A stretch of 52,901 bases of DNA from an uncultured Eubacteriales bacterium (lineage in GTDB: Bacteria > Bacillota > Clostridia > Oscillospirales > CAG-272): assembly GCA_934401725.1 (NCBI GenBank), contig CAKRSS010000008.1, forward strand, positions 1 to 52,901. Direction: 5' to 3'. The notes beneath the pieces are model-generated. The model did not search any database, had not been told where the DNA came from, and worked only from the letters and a program-made list of their open reading frames with translations. Of this stretch, positions 16,489 through 24,496 are shown in pieces. The translations under genes were made by a program, and so were the position numbers. Each line of letters starts with the position of its first letter. The first letter of the stretch is position 1.

Positions 16489-16900
16489 GATATATATCCA
16501 CGCCGCGGCAGGAGCCGGGCTGTTCCTTTACACAGATTATTTGAGAGCCTTTCACACGTCATTTTGATGTGTTCACGCACTTGAAAGGATAAAAACACCC
16601 AAAAATCACATACGACAATTGGGGGTGACTATATTATATCATACTACGTCAAAAAATGAAATAGTTTTTTAAAAAATAATTAAGAAAAAATGTACGAAAT
16701 TTTAACATAATAATTATGCAAAATGCCCTCATCGTCATTATATGCGATGAAGGTCTCTTTTGCGACAACACCCGCCGACGGCGCTCGTGTGACTGCCGGA
16801 TAATTTTCGGGGCAGCGCCGCATGCTTCCTATGACTATGTTGTCCGATGGTACGTGCAGCGGTACGTTCAGCGAAACGCGCGGTGGTGCGCGGCGGAGCG
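16489..16900. other. murA leader and flank, no gene
   Basis: Contains the murA promoter (-10 near 16633) and its leader; beyond 16690 only a weak dyad near 16727-16755 (CCTCATCG...CGATGAAGG). No supported coding sequence. Confidence 0.5.
16633..16638 (-). promoter_or_regulatory. murA extended -10 element
   Basis: Minus strand reads TGATATAAT; the -35 position (TTTCAT at 17 bases) is weak, so recognition probably relies on the TG extension. It lies about 145 bases upstream of the start codon. Confidence 0.5.
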
Positions 16901-16952
16901 AAAAGGCAGCCCCCGCGGCCGTCGGTTCTGACGCGGCTGCGGGGGCTGCCTT
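16901..16952 (-). terminator. Terminator of the rluA-DUF3810 unit
   Basis: AAGGCAGCCCCCGC (16903-16916) pairs with 16939-16952; the minus-strand transcript ends in TTTT. The intervening 22 bases can extend the stem. Confidence 0.85.
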
Positions 16953-16963
16953 CATTATTTCAG

Positions 16964-18337
16964 TTATTGCGCGGCGTTTGTCGCAAGCGATTTGTAGTAG
17001 GCTACGGCGAGGTCGGTGACCATGCCGTAGCTGCGGACACCGGGGGTTCCCTGAATCTTGAGGTAGGTGTCATTGACGGCTCCGCTGACGGTGGCCGCGA
17101 CGTTGTGGCGGTATTTCTCAAAGAACTTCGAGTAGGCGTACAGCTCGTATTTCACGTTGAGCGCCAGCTTGCCGTTGACCTCGCTGTACATGTCGGGGCT
17201 CGCGGAGTAGAGCGAGTTGCGGACGTATTCGTACATGTTGAGGTAGCCGCAGTAGCGGATGTACGGATCGTCGCTCGCGGTGCAGACGAGGAAGGCCATG
17301 AAGTTTGCCTCGTCCTCACGGGCGATGCCGCGCTGGTGCGCCAGCTCGTGCGCCGCGGTGTAGACAACACTGTAATCTGGGAAATTGACGTTGATATTGG
17401 CCTCGCCGGTGAAGTAGGAATAGACACCGGTTATGTGTGTGTAGGACCAGAGCTCGCTGTTGACCACGGGCTTGACCCGACTGTCGAGTCGCTGTACGAA
17501 GCTGTACGAATCGGAGACCTTGTCGTAAGCCTCGAGCAGCTTGTCGTTCATTTCGTTGAGCGAAAAGGGCATGACGGAGAAGTTCTGGTAGCGGAAAGTG
17601 ACCTCCTTGGCCGCATCGTTGACCTGCTCGACGAGCACCTCGGCGGTGTATTTCAGCTCGTCGGCGGCCACGTCGCGGCGCTCGATGCCCAGCTTCCGGT
17701 CGAGCGTTTTGCCGAAGTACCCGGTGCCGAAGCCCCACACCATTATTGTGAACAGCAGCGACACCACCGACAGCAGCATGCCGAGATACACCAGCGTGTT
17801 GTGCCAGCTGTCGCTGTATTTGCGCACCGCCGTGCGTATCAGAAAGAACAGTATGACGGGCAAAAACAGCACCAGCGCCTCGGCCAGTGAGCAGGGCAGC
17901 CAGTTGGTCAGGTGCGCGAGCGTCGCGCGGACCACAGAGCCGGGGTAGCGTGACATGAAGTCGGCGAAGGCGGTGCTCCTTGTGGCGATGAAGTAAATTA
18001 TCGCGCTGACGCCCGCCAGGGCGAACAGAATCTTGCTTATCAGCGGCAGGTGGCGCACGACGGGTTTTGGTTCATCCTCGAGCGCGGCTGTGCCGTCGGG
18101 AGCCGGGGGCGCAGGCGGTGCGGCGTCGACGTTCGGAGGTGTTTCATCGGAGGGGGGTGCACCGGAGATTGCAACGGCCGGAGTCACATCCGGCGGCGTT
18201 TCGTCTTGCGGCGGAGACTCTTTTTGCACCGATTCAGCGGCGAGCGCTTCGGCCTGCGGCGGGGGCGCTTTTTGCATGGCTTCGGTGTGCAGTGACTCGC
18301 CCTGCGGCGAGTCGAGAGGTTTATTCTTTTCTTCCAT
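16964..18337 (-). CDS. DUF3810 family membrane zinc metallopeptidase
   Basis: A 457-residue membrane protein. Residues 1-95 are a cytoplasmic, Pro/Glu-rich low-complexity tail with repeats of the PPQDETPPDV type. Three hydrophobic segments lie at about 99-118, 148-170 and 182-206. The C-terminal soluble domain has the zincin motif HELAH (330-334) with EDEANF at 341-346 supplying a likely third ligand. This is the DUF3810 family pattern; substrate unknown. It starts 6 bases after the rlu stop, with AAAGGATG inside the upstream gene's end, so the two are co-translated. The long acidic N-terminus is unusual for the family. Confidence 0.87.
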   Translation of the reverse strand: MEEKNKPLDSPQGESLHTEAMQKAPPPQAEALAAESVQKESPPQDETPPDVTPAVAISGAPPSDETPPNVDAAPPAPPAPDGTAALEDEPKPVVRHLPLISKILFALAGVSAIIYFIATRSTAFADFMSRYPGSVVRATLAHLTNWLPCSLAEALVLFLPVILFFLIRTAVRKYSDSWHNTLVYLGMLLSVVSLLFTIMVWGFGTGYFGKTLDRKLGIERRDVAADELKYTAEVLVEQVNDAAKEVTFRYQNFSVMPFSLNEMNDKLLEAYDKVSDSYSFVQRLDSRVKPVVNSELWSYTHITGVYSYFTGEANINVNFPDYSVVYTAAHELAHQRGIAREDEANFMAFLVCTASDDPYIRYCGYLNMYEYVRNSLYSASPDMYSEVNGKLALNVKYELYAYSKFFEKYRHNVAATVSGAVNDTYLKIQGTPGVRSYGMVTDLAVAYYKSLATNAAQ

Positions 18338-18343
18338 GACTGT

Positions 18344-19264
18344 TCATCCTTTCAGAGGAAATTCCGGGAACACACGCTCGCAGAGCGTGCGCATGTCGTC
18401 CGGCAGCGGGGCGGCGAGGCTCAGCGCCTCGCCTGTGACGGGGTGTAAGAACTCAAGCCCGGCTGCGTGCAGAGCCTGACGGGCGATGAGATTTGATTCG
18501 GAGCCGTAGAGGTCGTCGCCGCATATGGGCGTTCCGAGCACGGAGGAGAGATGCACGCGTATCTGGTGCGTCCGCCCCGTGCGGGGGCAGACCTCGAGCA
18601 GCGCGTGCCCGGAGCCTGACGCGAGAACGCGGTAGTCGGTCAGCGCAAGCTCGGAGCCCGGCGCGCCGGGCTCACAGGTCTCGCGCACGATTATGCTGTC
18701 CGCCGTCCGACGGATGCCGGTTTCGATGCTGCCCTGCGGCAGAGCCGGGACGCCGTCGGTCACTGCTATGTAGCGCTTGTGAAAGCCGCCCGACTGCATG
18801 AGTCTGTTGAGTTGGCAGGAGGCGTATTTGGTCGCCGCAACGGTGACAAGACCGCTCGTGTTGCGGTCGAGCCGACTGACCGGGCGGAAAATGTAGGGCT
18901 CGGCGTCGTCGCGGTGGATATAGGCCAGCGCGTTGGCTAGCGTGTCGTCGTAGTGATCATGAGAGGGGTGGGTCGGCATGTGCGGCGGCTTGTTAGCGAC
19001 GGTGAGATATTCGTCGCTGTACACGATTCCGATATCGAGCGGCACCGGCCTCACCTTGGCCTCCGACTCGGAAGGGAAGTCCGCGAGAGTGACAATATCG
19101 CCCTCGTTCAGCACGCGGCGCACCGTCACGCGTTCGCCGTTGACGAGAATTCCGCGCTCGTCGCATTTAAGGCGGGCGAGCAGTCGGGAGGAGATGTGCA
19201 GTTTTTGACGCATCAGCTCACGCAGCATGCGCCCCGAATATTCTTCGCTGACAACTATCTCCAT
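18344..19264 (-). CDS. RluA-family RNA pseudouridine synthase
   Basis: Isomerises uridine to pseudouridine in rRNA or tRNA. The N-terminal S4-like RNA-binding region is at about 12-65 (SGRMLRELMRQKLHISSRLL, VNGERVTVRRVLNEGDIV). The catalytic domain has Asp133 in the hallmark RLDRNTSGL, plus GRTHQIRVHL. Length 306 residues, normal for RluD/YjbO-type enzymes. Specificity (RluA, C or D) cannot be assigned from sequence alone. First gene of a two-gene minus-strand unit with the DUF3810 protein; its promoter is at 19294-19322. Confidence 0.93.
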   Translation of the reverse strand: MEIVVSEEYSGRMLRELMRQKLHISSRLLARLKCDERGILVNGERVTVRRVLNEGDIVTLADFPSESEAKVRPVPLDIGIVYSDEYLTVANKPPHMPTHPSHDHYDDTLANALAYIHRDDAEPYIFRPVSRLDRNTSGLVTVAATKYASCQLNRLMQSGGFHKRYIAVTDGVPALPQGSIETGIRRTADSIIVRETCEPGAPGSELALTDYRVLASGSGHALLEVCPRTGRTHQIRVHLSSVLGTPICGDDLYGSESNLIARQALHAAGLEFLHPVTGEALSLAAPLPDDMRTLCERVFPEFPLKG

Positions 19265-19293
19265 AATCGGCCTCCTGAAATTCTTTCATTTAT

Positions 19294-19322
19294 AGTATAG
19301 CACTTCCGGGTGACGTTTACAA
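19294..19322 (-). promoter_or_regulatory. Promoter of the pseudouridine synthase gene
   Basis: Minus strand: TTGTAA (19317-19322), 17-base spacer, TATACT (19294-19299), about 30 bases before the ATG. Confidence 0.7.
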
Positions 19323-19363
19323 GACAGCTTTCTGAATTTTTTATACTTATGTACAAATAATCG

Positions 19364-19392
19364 TTGACTTGCGGAGAAAATTGTGGTATACT
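19364..19392 (+). promoter_or_regulatory. Promoter of the 19425 gene
   Basis: TTGACT (19364-19369), 17-base spacer, TATACT (19387-19392). Confidence 0.75.
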
Positions 19393-19424
19393 ATATTGAT
19401 AAAATTAACATGGAGGTACTGTAA

Positions 19425-19715
19425 ATGAGCGAAGAGGGACGCCGCAAGGTCAGCGGCAAGTATCTTGAATATAAAGGTAAGCCGCTTGTGCGGGAGGGAA
19501 ACACCATCTGCTACGGCGACATGTCCGAGAAATGTATTCTGATAATGGAGATAATGTCCTACAAGGACGAGGGCGAGCACCACGTGCCGGATAAGATACT
19601 TATTCAGGTCATCGACTCAAACGATCCCAACAAAATTATCAAGCAGGGCTCGAAGTCCGGGCTCTATGACGCCTTCTCAATGGGGCTTATATGGCTGGAA
19701 ATGGCGCTGAAGTGA
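19425..19715 (+). CDS. Conserved-looking 96-residue protein of unknown function
   Basis: A small soluble protein without signal peptide or membrane helix. It is rich in beta-type stretches (SGKYLEYKGKPLVREGNTICYG, ILIMEIMSYK, DKILIQVIDS) and ends in a short amphipathic helix. ATG follows GGAGG. With its own promoter and a strong terminator it is certainly expressed as a single gene. I recognise the type as a clostridial hypothetical but no named family. Confidence 0.75.
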   Translation: MSEEGRRKVSGKYLEYKGKPLVREGNTICYGDMSEKCILIMEIMSYKDEGEHHVPDKILIQVIDSNDPNKIIKQGSKSGLYDAFSMGLIWLEMALK

Positions 19716-19735
19716 GGGCGAACACACCAACCGGA

Positions 19736-19774
19736 AAAACAGAGGAACACGCCGTGTTCCTCTGTTTTTTGTCT
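19736..19774 (+). terminator. Terminator after the 19425 gene
   Basis: AAAACAGAGGAACAC (19736-19750), loop GCC, perfect complement, then six T. Confidence 0.93.
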
Positions 19775-19873
19775 GTGACAAAAGCGCAAAAAGGGGTTAA
19801 CAAGCAAATGCGAAAGTGCTATAATAAACGCTAATGTGACAATTAAGATGAGTAAATTAAGAATTAATATTGA

Positions 19874-20990
19874 ATGCAACGTTGCAAGCAGAACGCTTTA
19901 ATGTGCCCGAAAAAGGGGAAAATAGAACTCAATATACTGATACCGGCGCTTGTTCTGATAGTCGGCTCGGCTATGCTTGTCTGGGAGGCGCATGTGGCCA
20001 ACCGCGAGAGCGTTTACACAAAGGTGGAGCTCAACGCGGTCAGCTACCCGAACCGCATGATTGCCGACATTGAGCGCAGCGTCGCCATAACGGACACGCT
20101 CGAGCAGATAGTGATAAGTGAGAACGGACGCGTCGACAGCTTCGGGACGATCGCCGAGAATATGTTTGAGGATTTCGTCCAGATCATACAGCCGGCACCC
20201 GGCGGGGTGGCGACCGAAATTTATCCCACGGAAGGTAATGAGACGGGCAAGATAGGCCTGTTCGGCGACGGCTACCGCGCCGAGTTCCAGCGCTATGCCA
20301 AGGAGCATAATGAAACTGTCATGCAGGGGCCGTTCACACTCCGGCAGGGTGGGCGCGGGATCGCAGTCCGCAACCCGGTTTTTCTCGATGACAGTACCGG
20401 CGAGACGGTATTCCGGGGCTTTACCGTCGTCATTATCCGTGTGCCGAAGCTGTTCGGGACGTCGGTGCAGATGCTCGGTCAGTTCGGCTACGATTATCGC
20501 CTGTCGCGCACCGAGCTGCCGATCTCGACCGAATATGTCCCCGTCTATTGCACCATTTCAGGCTTGGTAAAGCCGGTCGTTCACGAATTAGGCCTACTGC
20601 ACCGACGAGACAATTCTTTTTGCAAACGACGAGATGGTTCGCCTCGCCGGCAGCCGCGACCTTGACGACTTCATGAGCTTCACGGGGCGTCGCTTTTGCA
20701 GTCTCATTCGCCCCGACGAGCGCGAGAGTATCGAGCGCAGCATCTGGCAGCAGATAAACCCGCACAGCGACGGCTCGAACGACTATGTCCGCTTTCATTT
20801 CGCTATGAAGGACGGCTCCTACCGCGACGTGCTTGACCACGGTCGCATCGTCGACAGCACCTACTACGGCCGCGTTTTCTATGTACTCATTATGGACAGC
20901 GTGTTTATCAAGAGCCGCTACGAGGAGCAGCGCTACCCGGCTTTGTGTGATAATTTACACATAAAACGCCGCCCGGCCGTCGAAAAATAG
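19874..20990 (+). pseudogene. Broken CHASE-PAS sensor protein
   Basis: Remnant of a membrane sensor. Residues about 18-40 form a membrane helix (LNILIPALVLIVGSAMLVWE), followed by a CHASE-like extracellular domain (ESVYTKVELNAVSYPNRMIADIE, AEFQRYAKEHNETVMQGPFTLRQGG). After about 20545 the frame fails. PAS-like sequence (CTDETILFANDEMVRLAGS, FCSLIRPDERESIERS) continues in another frame from about 20600 to 20990, with a TAG just upstream of it in that frame. The second transmembrane helix and any kinase, GGDEF or EAL output domain are missing, so both an internal deletion/frameshift and a 3' truncation are likely. No clear promoter or RBS at the start. Confidence 0.7.
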
Positions 20991-21002
20991 ACAAATCGCA
21001 CC

Positions 21003-21031
21003 TTGACAAGTGCGACAGAAAGAGTTATAAT
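21003..21031 (+). promoter_or_regulatory. Promoter of the aromatic amino acid operon
   Basis: Perfect TTGACA (21003-21008), 17-base spacer, TATAAT (21026-21031). Transcription should start near 21038, giving a leader of about 225 nt before pheA. Confidence 0.9.
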
Positions 21032-21066
21032 ACAGTTAGAAATTGTGAAAGGACAGGGCAGAGGCT

Positions 21067-21132
21067 ATGCTGATAATTATCTCCCGATTTTATTATTACC
21101 ATCAAAGCGGCCTTTCTGTTCTCTGCTCGTGA
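21067..21132 (+). CDS. Phe/Tyr-rich leader peptide of the aro operon
   Basis: A 21-residue peptide whose residues 7-12 are RFYYYH: one Phe and three consecutive Tyr codons, followed by a short tail and TGA at 21130. A purine-rich GGACAGGGCAGAGG precedes the ATG. It lies between the operon promoter and a terminator (21192-21240), directly before pheA. This is the layout of transcription attenuation by ribosome stalling: scarce charged tRNA-Tyr or tRNA-Phe would stall the ribosome at the FYYY block and favour read-through. The antiterminator pairing has not been modelled here. Confidence 0.75.
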   Translation: MLIIISRFYYYHQSGLSVLCS

Positions 21133-21191
21133 TCGGATGCGTCTCTGATGGTTGTTTTGCCGTCCCGAAACGCAGGTCAACCGGAAATATA

Positions 21192-21240
21192 GAAAGCCCG
21201 CTGGAAATCCCGAAGGATATGCCCGCGGGCTTTCCTTTTT
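21192..21240 (+). terminator. Attenuator terminator before pheA
   Basis: GAAAGCCCGC (21192-21201) pairs with GCGGGCTTTC (21225-21234), followed by CTTTTT, 25 bases before pheA. A terminator inside an operon leader, after a Phe/Tyr-coding peptide, fits attenuation. Confidence 0.8.
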
Positions 21241-21264
21241 GCAGGCTGAAAGTGAGGAAAAACA

Positions 21265-22368
21265 ATGGACGAATTGCAAAAAGCAAGACAGGTTATAGAC
21301 AGAGTCGACCGCGAGATGGCGGCGCTGTTTGCCGAGCGCATGCAGGCCGCAGCTGTCATCGCGGCGTATAAAGAGGAGCATGGGCTGCCTATTGAGGACA
21401 GAGTCCGCGAGGAGCAGCTGCTCGAGCGCAACTCGGCGCTTGTCCCGCCCGCCTACCGTCCCTACTATAAGGGGCTGCTCACCGAGATGATGACGCAATC
21501 GAAAAACTATCAGCGCCTGCTTATCGGCGGTGCGGGCGTGGCTTACAGCGGCGCGCCGGGCGCGTTTGCGCACGTCGCGGCCATGCGCATTTTCGGCGAC
21601 TGCAAGACCGTCGCCTGCCCCGACTTCACGACGGCCTACCGCCGGGTCGAGAGCGGCGAGTGCAGCTGCGTCGTGCTGCCCATCGAGAACAGCTACGCAG
21701 GCGACGTGGGGCAGGTTATGGATCTCGCATATCACGGCTCGCTGTCGGTGAGCGGTATATACGACCTGCCGCTCTCGCAGTGCCTGCTTGCAAAGCCGGG
21801 CGTCGGCATCGACGAGATACGCGAGGTCGTCAGTCACCCGCAGGCGCTGTCGCAGTGCCGCCCCTACCTCAAAAAGCACGGCTGGATACAGACGACGGCC
21901 GTCAACACGGCGCTTGCGGCGCAGGCGGTTGCCGAGGGCGAGCGGCGCGAGGTCGCCGTCATCGCGGCGTACGAGACCGCGGCGCTCTACGGGCTGGTTG
22001 TCCTTGAGAACGACATCAACGAGCAGCGCACCAACACCACGCGCTTCGCCGTTTTCACGCCCGCGCCCTGCGAGATCGGGGCGGGCGACGGGCATTTCGT
22101 CCTGCTTTTCAGCTGCAAAAACAGTCCCGGCTCGCTCGGCGACGCCATTTCGGTCATCAGCCGTCACGACTACAACCTGAAATGCCTCAAGAGCCACCCG
22201 ACGGGACTTGAAAACTGGGAATACTATTTTTACGCCGAAGGCGAGGGCAACCTCGGCACCGAGGGCGGACGCGACATGCTGCGCGAGCTTGGAGACGTGT
22301 GCAGCAGCGTCCGCGTGCTCGGCAGCTTCGGCGGCGAGCGGATACTTGAGAGAGGGGAGGACAGATAA
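21265..22368 (+). CDS. pheA: Bifunctional chorismate mutase-prephenate dehydratase
   Basis: Converts chorismate to prephenate and then to phenylpyruvate. The AroQ-type mutase is at about 1-85 (ELQKARQVIDRVDREMAALF, then RVREEQLLERN), prephenate dehydratase at about 88-268 with PIENSYAG (139-146) and catalytic TTRF (258-261), and an ACT domain at about 278-355 for phenylalanine feedback. The usual ACT motif (E/R)SRP reads KSHP (309-312), so inhibition may be altered. The mutase segment is intact. First gene of the eight-gene aro operon, behind the attenuator; its stop overlaps the aroB start (TAATG). Confidence 0.95.
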   Translation: MDELQKARQVIDRVDREMAALFAERMQAAAVIAAYKEEHGLPIEDRVREEQLLERNSALVPPAYRPYYKGLLTEMMTQSKNYQRLLIGGAGVAYSGAPGAFAHVAAMRIFGDCKTVACPDFTTAYRRVESGECSCVVLPIENSYAGDVGQVMDLAYHGSLSVSGIYDLPLSQCLLAKPGVGIDEIREVVSHPQALSQCRPYLKKHGWIQTTAVNTALAAQAVAEGERREVAVIAAYETAALYGLVVLENDINEQRTNTTRFAVFTPAPCEIGAGDGHFVLLFSCKNSPGSLGDAISVISRHDYNLKCLKSHPTGLENWEYYFYAEGEGNLGTEGGRDMLRELGDVCSSVRVLGSFGGERILERGEDR

Positions 22369-23393
22369 TGCCGACACTTACAATGAACCTCGGCGAGCGC
22401 GCCTACCCCATCACAGTCGAGCACGGCGCGCTCCGCCGTGCAGGCGAGCTTATGAACCTTAACCGCCGCGTGCTGATACTGACCGATTCCGGTGTCCCGG
22501 CGGCGTATGCCGAGGCGGTCGCGCGCGCGTGCGCCGAGCCGCACATACTGACGCTCGAGCCGGGCGAGCAGAACAAATGTCCCGAGCGACTGTTCGAGGT
22601 GCTTCGCGTCATGGTCGAGGCCGGGTTCGGGCGCGGGGACTGCTTGGTGGCGGTCGGCGGCGGTGTCATCGGCGACCTCGGCGGCTTCGCCGCGGCAACG
22701 TATATGCGCGGGATAACGTTTTACAATGTCCCGACGACGCTGCTATCCGAGGTCGATTCCTCGGTCGGCGGCAAGGTGGCGGTCGACTTCTGCGGGTACA
22801 AAAATATAGTCGGGACGTTTTATCAGCCCGCGGGCGTGCTCATTGATCCCGATGTGATCGAGACGCTCGACCGCCGCCAGTTCGGGTGCGGCATGGCCGA
22901 GATAATCAAATTGTTCGCGACGCATGACCGCGACATGTTCGAGCGGCTGGAGGACAGGCGCGCGTCCGTGTCGGCGGTCGAGTTGATTTCGGCGGCGCTT
23001 AAGATAAAAATGCACGTCGTCGAGGCGGACGAGCGCGAGAGCGGACTGCGCCGCGTGCTGAATTTCGGGCACACTGTCGGTCACGCAGTGGAGGCGATAA
23101 GCGCCGACGACCCGTTCCCGCTGCTGCACGGCGAGTGCGTCGGCCTCGGAATGCTGGCGCTGACCGAGGGCGATGTCCGTCGCCGCATCGAGCGCCTTCT
23201 GCACCGCTACGATTTGCCGACGGCCTTCCGTTGCGAGCGCGGGCAGCTGCGCCGCGCGATACTGCACGACAAAAAAGCCGCCGGGGACGGCATTGTGACC
23301 GTCCGCGTGCCCGAGATAGGGCGGTTTGTATTCGAGCACATGAGTGCCGACGAAATAATTGAGAGGAGCGGGGAGGTAATATCGCTGTCATGA
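22368..23393 (+). CDS. aroB: 3-Dehydroquinate synthase
   Basis: Cyclises DAHP to 3-dehydroquinate using NAD and a divalent metal; second step of the shikimate pathway. The glycine-rich VAVGGGVIGDLGGFAAATYM binds NAD. Metal-ligand regions include GHTVGHAVEA and LLHGECVGLGM. Length 341 residues, normal for AroB. ATG at 22368 overlaps the pheA stop by one base, and its own stop overlaps the aroC start by four bases (ATGA), so translation is coupled on both sides. Confidence 0.96.
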   Translation: MPTLTMNLGERAYPITVEHGALRRAGELMNLNRRVLILTDSGVPAAYAEAVARACAEPHILTLEPGEQNKCPERLFEVLRVMVEAGFGRGDCLVAVGGGVIGDLGGFAAATYMRGITFYNVPTTLLSEVDSSVGGKVAVDFCGYKNIVGTFYQPAGVLIDPDVIETLDRRQFGCGMAEIIKLFATHDRDMFERLEDRRASVSAVELISAALKIKMHVVEADERESGLRRVLNFGHTVGHAVEAISADDPFPLLHGECVGLGMLALTEGDVRRRIERLLHRYDLPTAFRCERGQLRRAILHDKKAAGDGIVTVRVPEIGRFVFEHMSADEIIERSGEVISLS

Positions 23394-24484
23394 AAAATGT
23401 TTACGGAAATGCGCTGACGCTGACGCTTTTCGGCGAGAGCCATGGGGCCGCAGTCGGCGCCGTGCTTGACGGACTGGCGCCGGGGATTCCGGTCGACGAG
23501 GCTGTCATCGCGCGCGAGCTGACGCGCCGCCGCCCCGCCGACGCTACTGCGACCGCCCGTCGCGAGCCGGACAATTTTGCAATAGAAAGCGGCGTTTTCG
23601 GCGGCTTTACGACCGGAACCCCGCTCTGCATACTCATTCCCAACACCGAACAGCACAGCGCGGATTATTCCGGCGTGGTCGGACGCGCGCGTCCGGCGCA
23701 CTGCGACTACCCCGCGCACTGCAAGTACCGCGGCTTTGAGGATTACCGCGGCGGCGGTCACTTCAGCGGGCGACTGACGGCGGCGCTTGTCGCCGCTGGG
23801 GCAGTCGTCGGCGAGGCGCTGCGCCGAAAGAATATAATTATAGGAACACATCTGCTCCGCTGTGCCGGGGTTGGCGACCGCGCCTTTGATTTTTCGCGCA
23901 TTGGCGACGAGCTCGCCGCGCTGCGCGTCGCGGCACATCCCACGCTCTCGGACGAGGCGTGGGAGCACATGCGCGAGGCTATACTTCGCGCCGGTGCCGA
24001 GGGCGACAGTGTCGGCGGCGTCGCCGAGACAGTCGTCACGGGGCTTGAGGCCGGGCTCGGCGAGCCGTGGTTTGACACGGTCGAGAGTCTGCTTTCACAC
24101 GGGCTTTTCTCGGTGCCCGCCGTCAAGGGCGTTGAGTTCGGCGACGGCTTCGCGCTCGCCGACATGCGCGGCAGCGAGGCGAACGACCCCTACCGCGTCG
24201 AGAACGGCAAAATAACGACGCGCACCAACCGCATGGGCGGCATCGGTGGCGGCATTACCAACGGAATGCCGCTGATCTTCCGGTGCGCGATAAAGCCCAC
24301 GCCGTCAATATCACGCGAGCAGGAGACGGTCGACTTTGTACGCGGTGAGAACGTAAGTCTGCGCGTGCGCGGGCGGCACGATCCCTGCATAGCGCCGCGC
24401 GCCTGCCCTGTCATCGACGCCGTGACGGCGCTGACGGTGGCCGATATTATGGTCATGCACGTCGGCACGGACGCGCTGGCGTGA
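23390..24484 (+). CDS. aroC: Chorismate synthase
   Basis: Removes phosphate from EPSP to give chorismate, with reduced FMN as cofactor; last step of the common pathway. Motifs: GESHGAAVGAVLDGLAPG at the N-terminus, then FEDYRGGGHFSGRLTA and RTNRMGGIGGGITNGMPL. Length 364 residues. In the central motif the usual Ser/Ala-rich GGRxSARET is replaced by GGHFSGRLT, a variant seen in some Firmicutes. Start overlaps aroB by four bases. Confidence 0.95.
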   Translation: MKNVYGNALTLTLFGESHGAAVGAVLDGLAPGIPVDEAVIARELTRRRPADATATARREPDNFAIESGVFGGFTTGTPLCILIPNTEQHSADYSGVVGRARPAHCDYPAHCKYRGFEDYRGGGHFSGRLTAALVAAGAVVGEALRRKNIIIGTHLLRCAGVGDRAFDFSRIGDELAALRVAAHPTLSDEAWEHMREAILRAGAEGDSVGGVAETVVTGLEAGLGEPWFDTVESLLSHGLFSVPAVKGVEFGDGFALADMRGSEANDPYRVENGKITTRTNRMGGIGGGITNGMPLIFRCAIKPTPSISREQETVDFVRGENVSLRVRGRHDPCIAPRACPVIDAVTALTVADIMVMHVGTDALA

Positions 24485-24496
24485 GGAGGCAATCGC

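Noticed and set aside
21038..21264. T-box leader for the aro operon
   Set aside because: No AGGGUGGnACCGCG T-box sequence; a Phe/Tyr leader peptide and terminator explain the region better.
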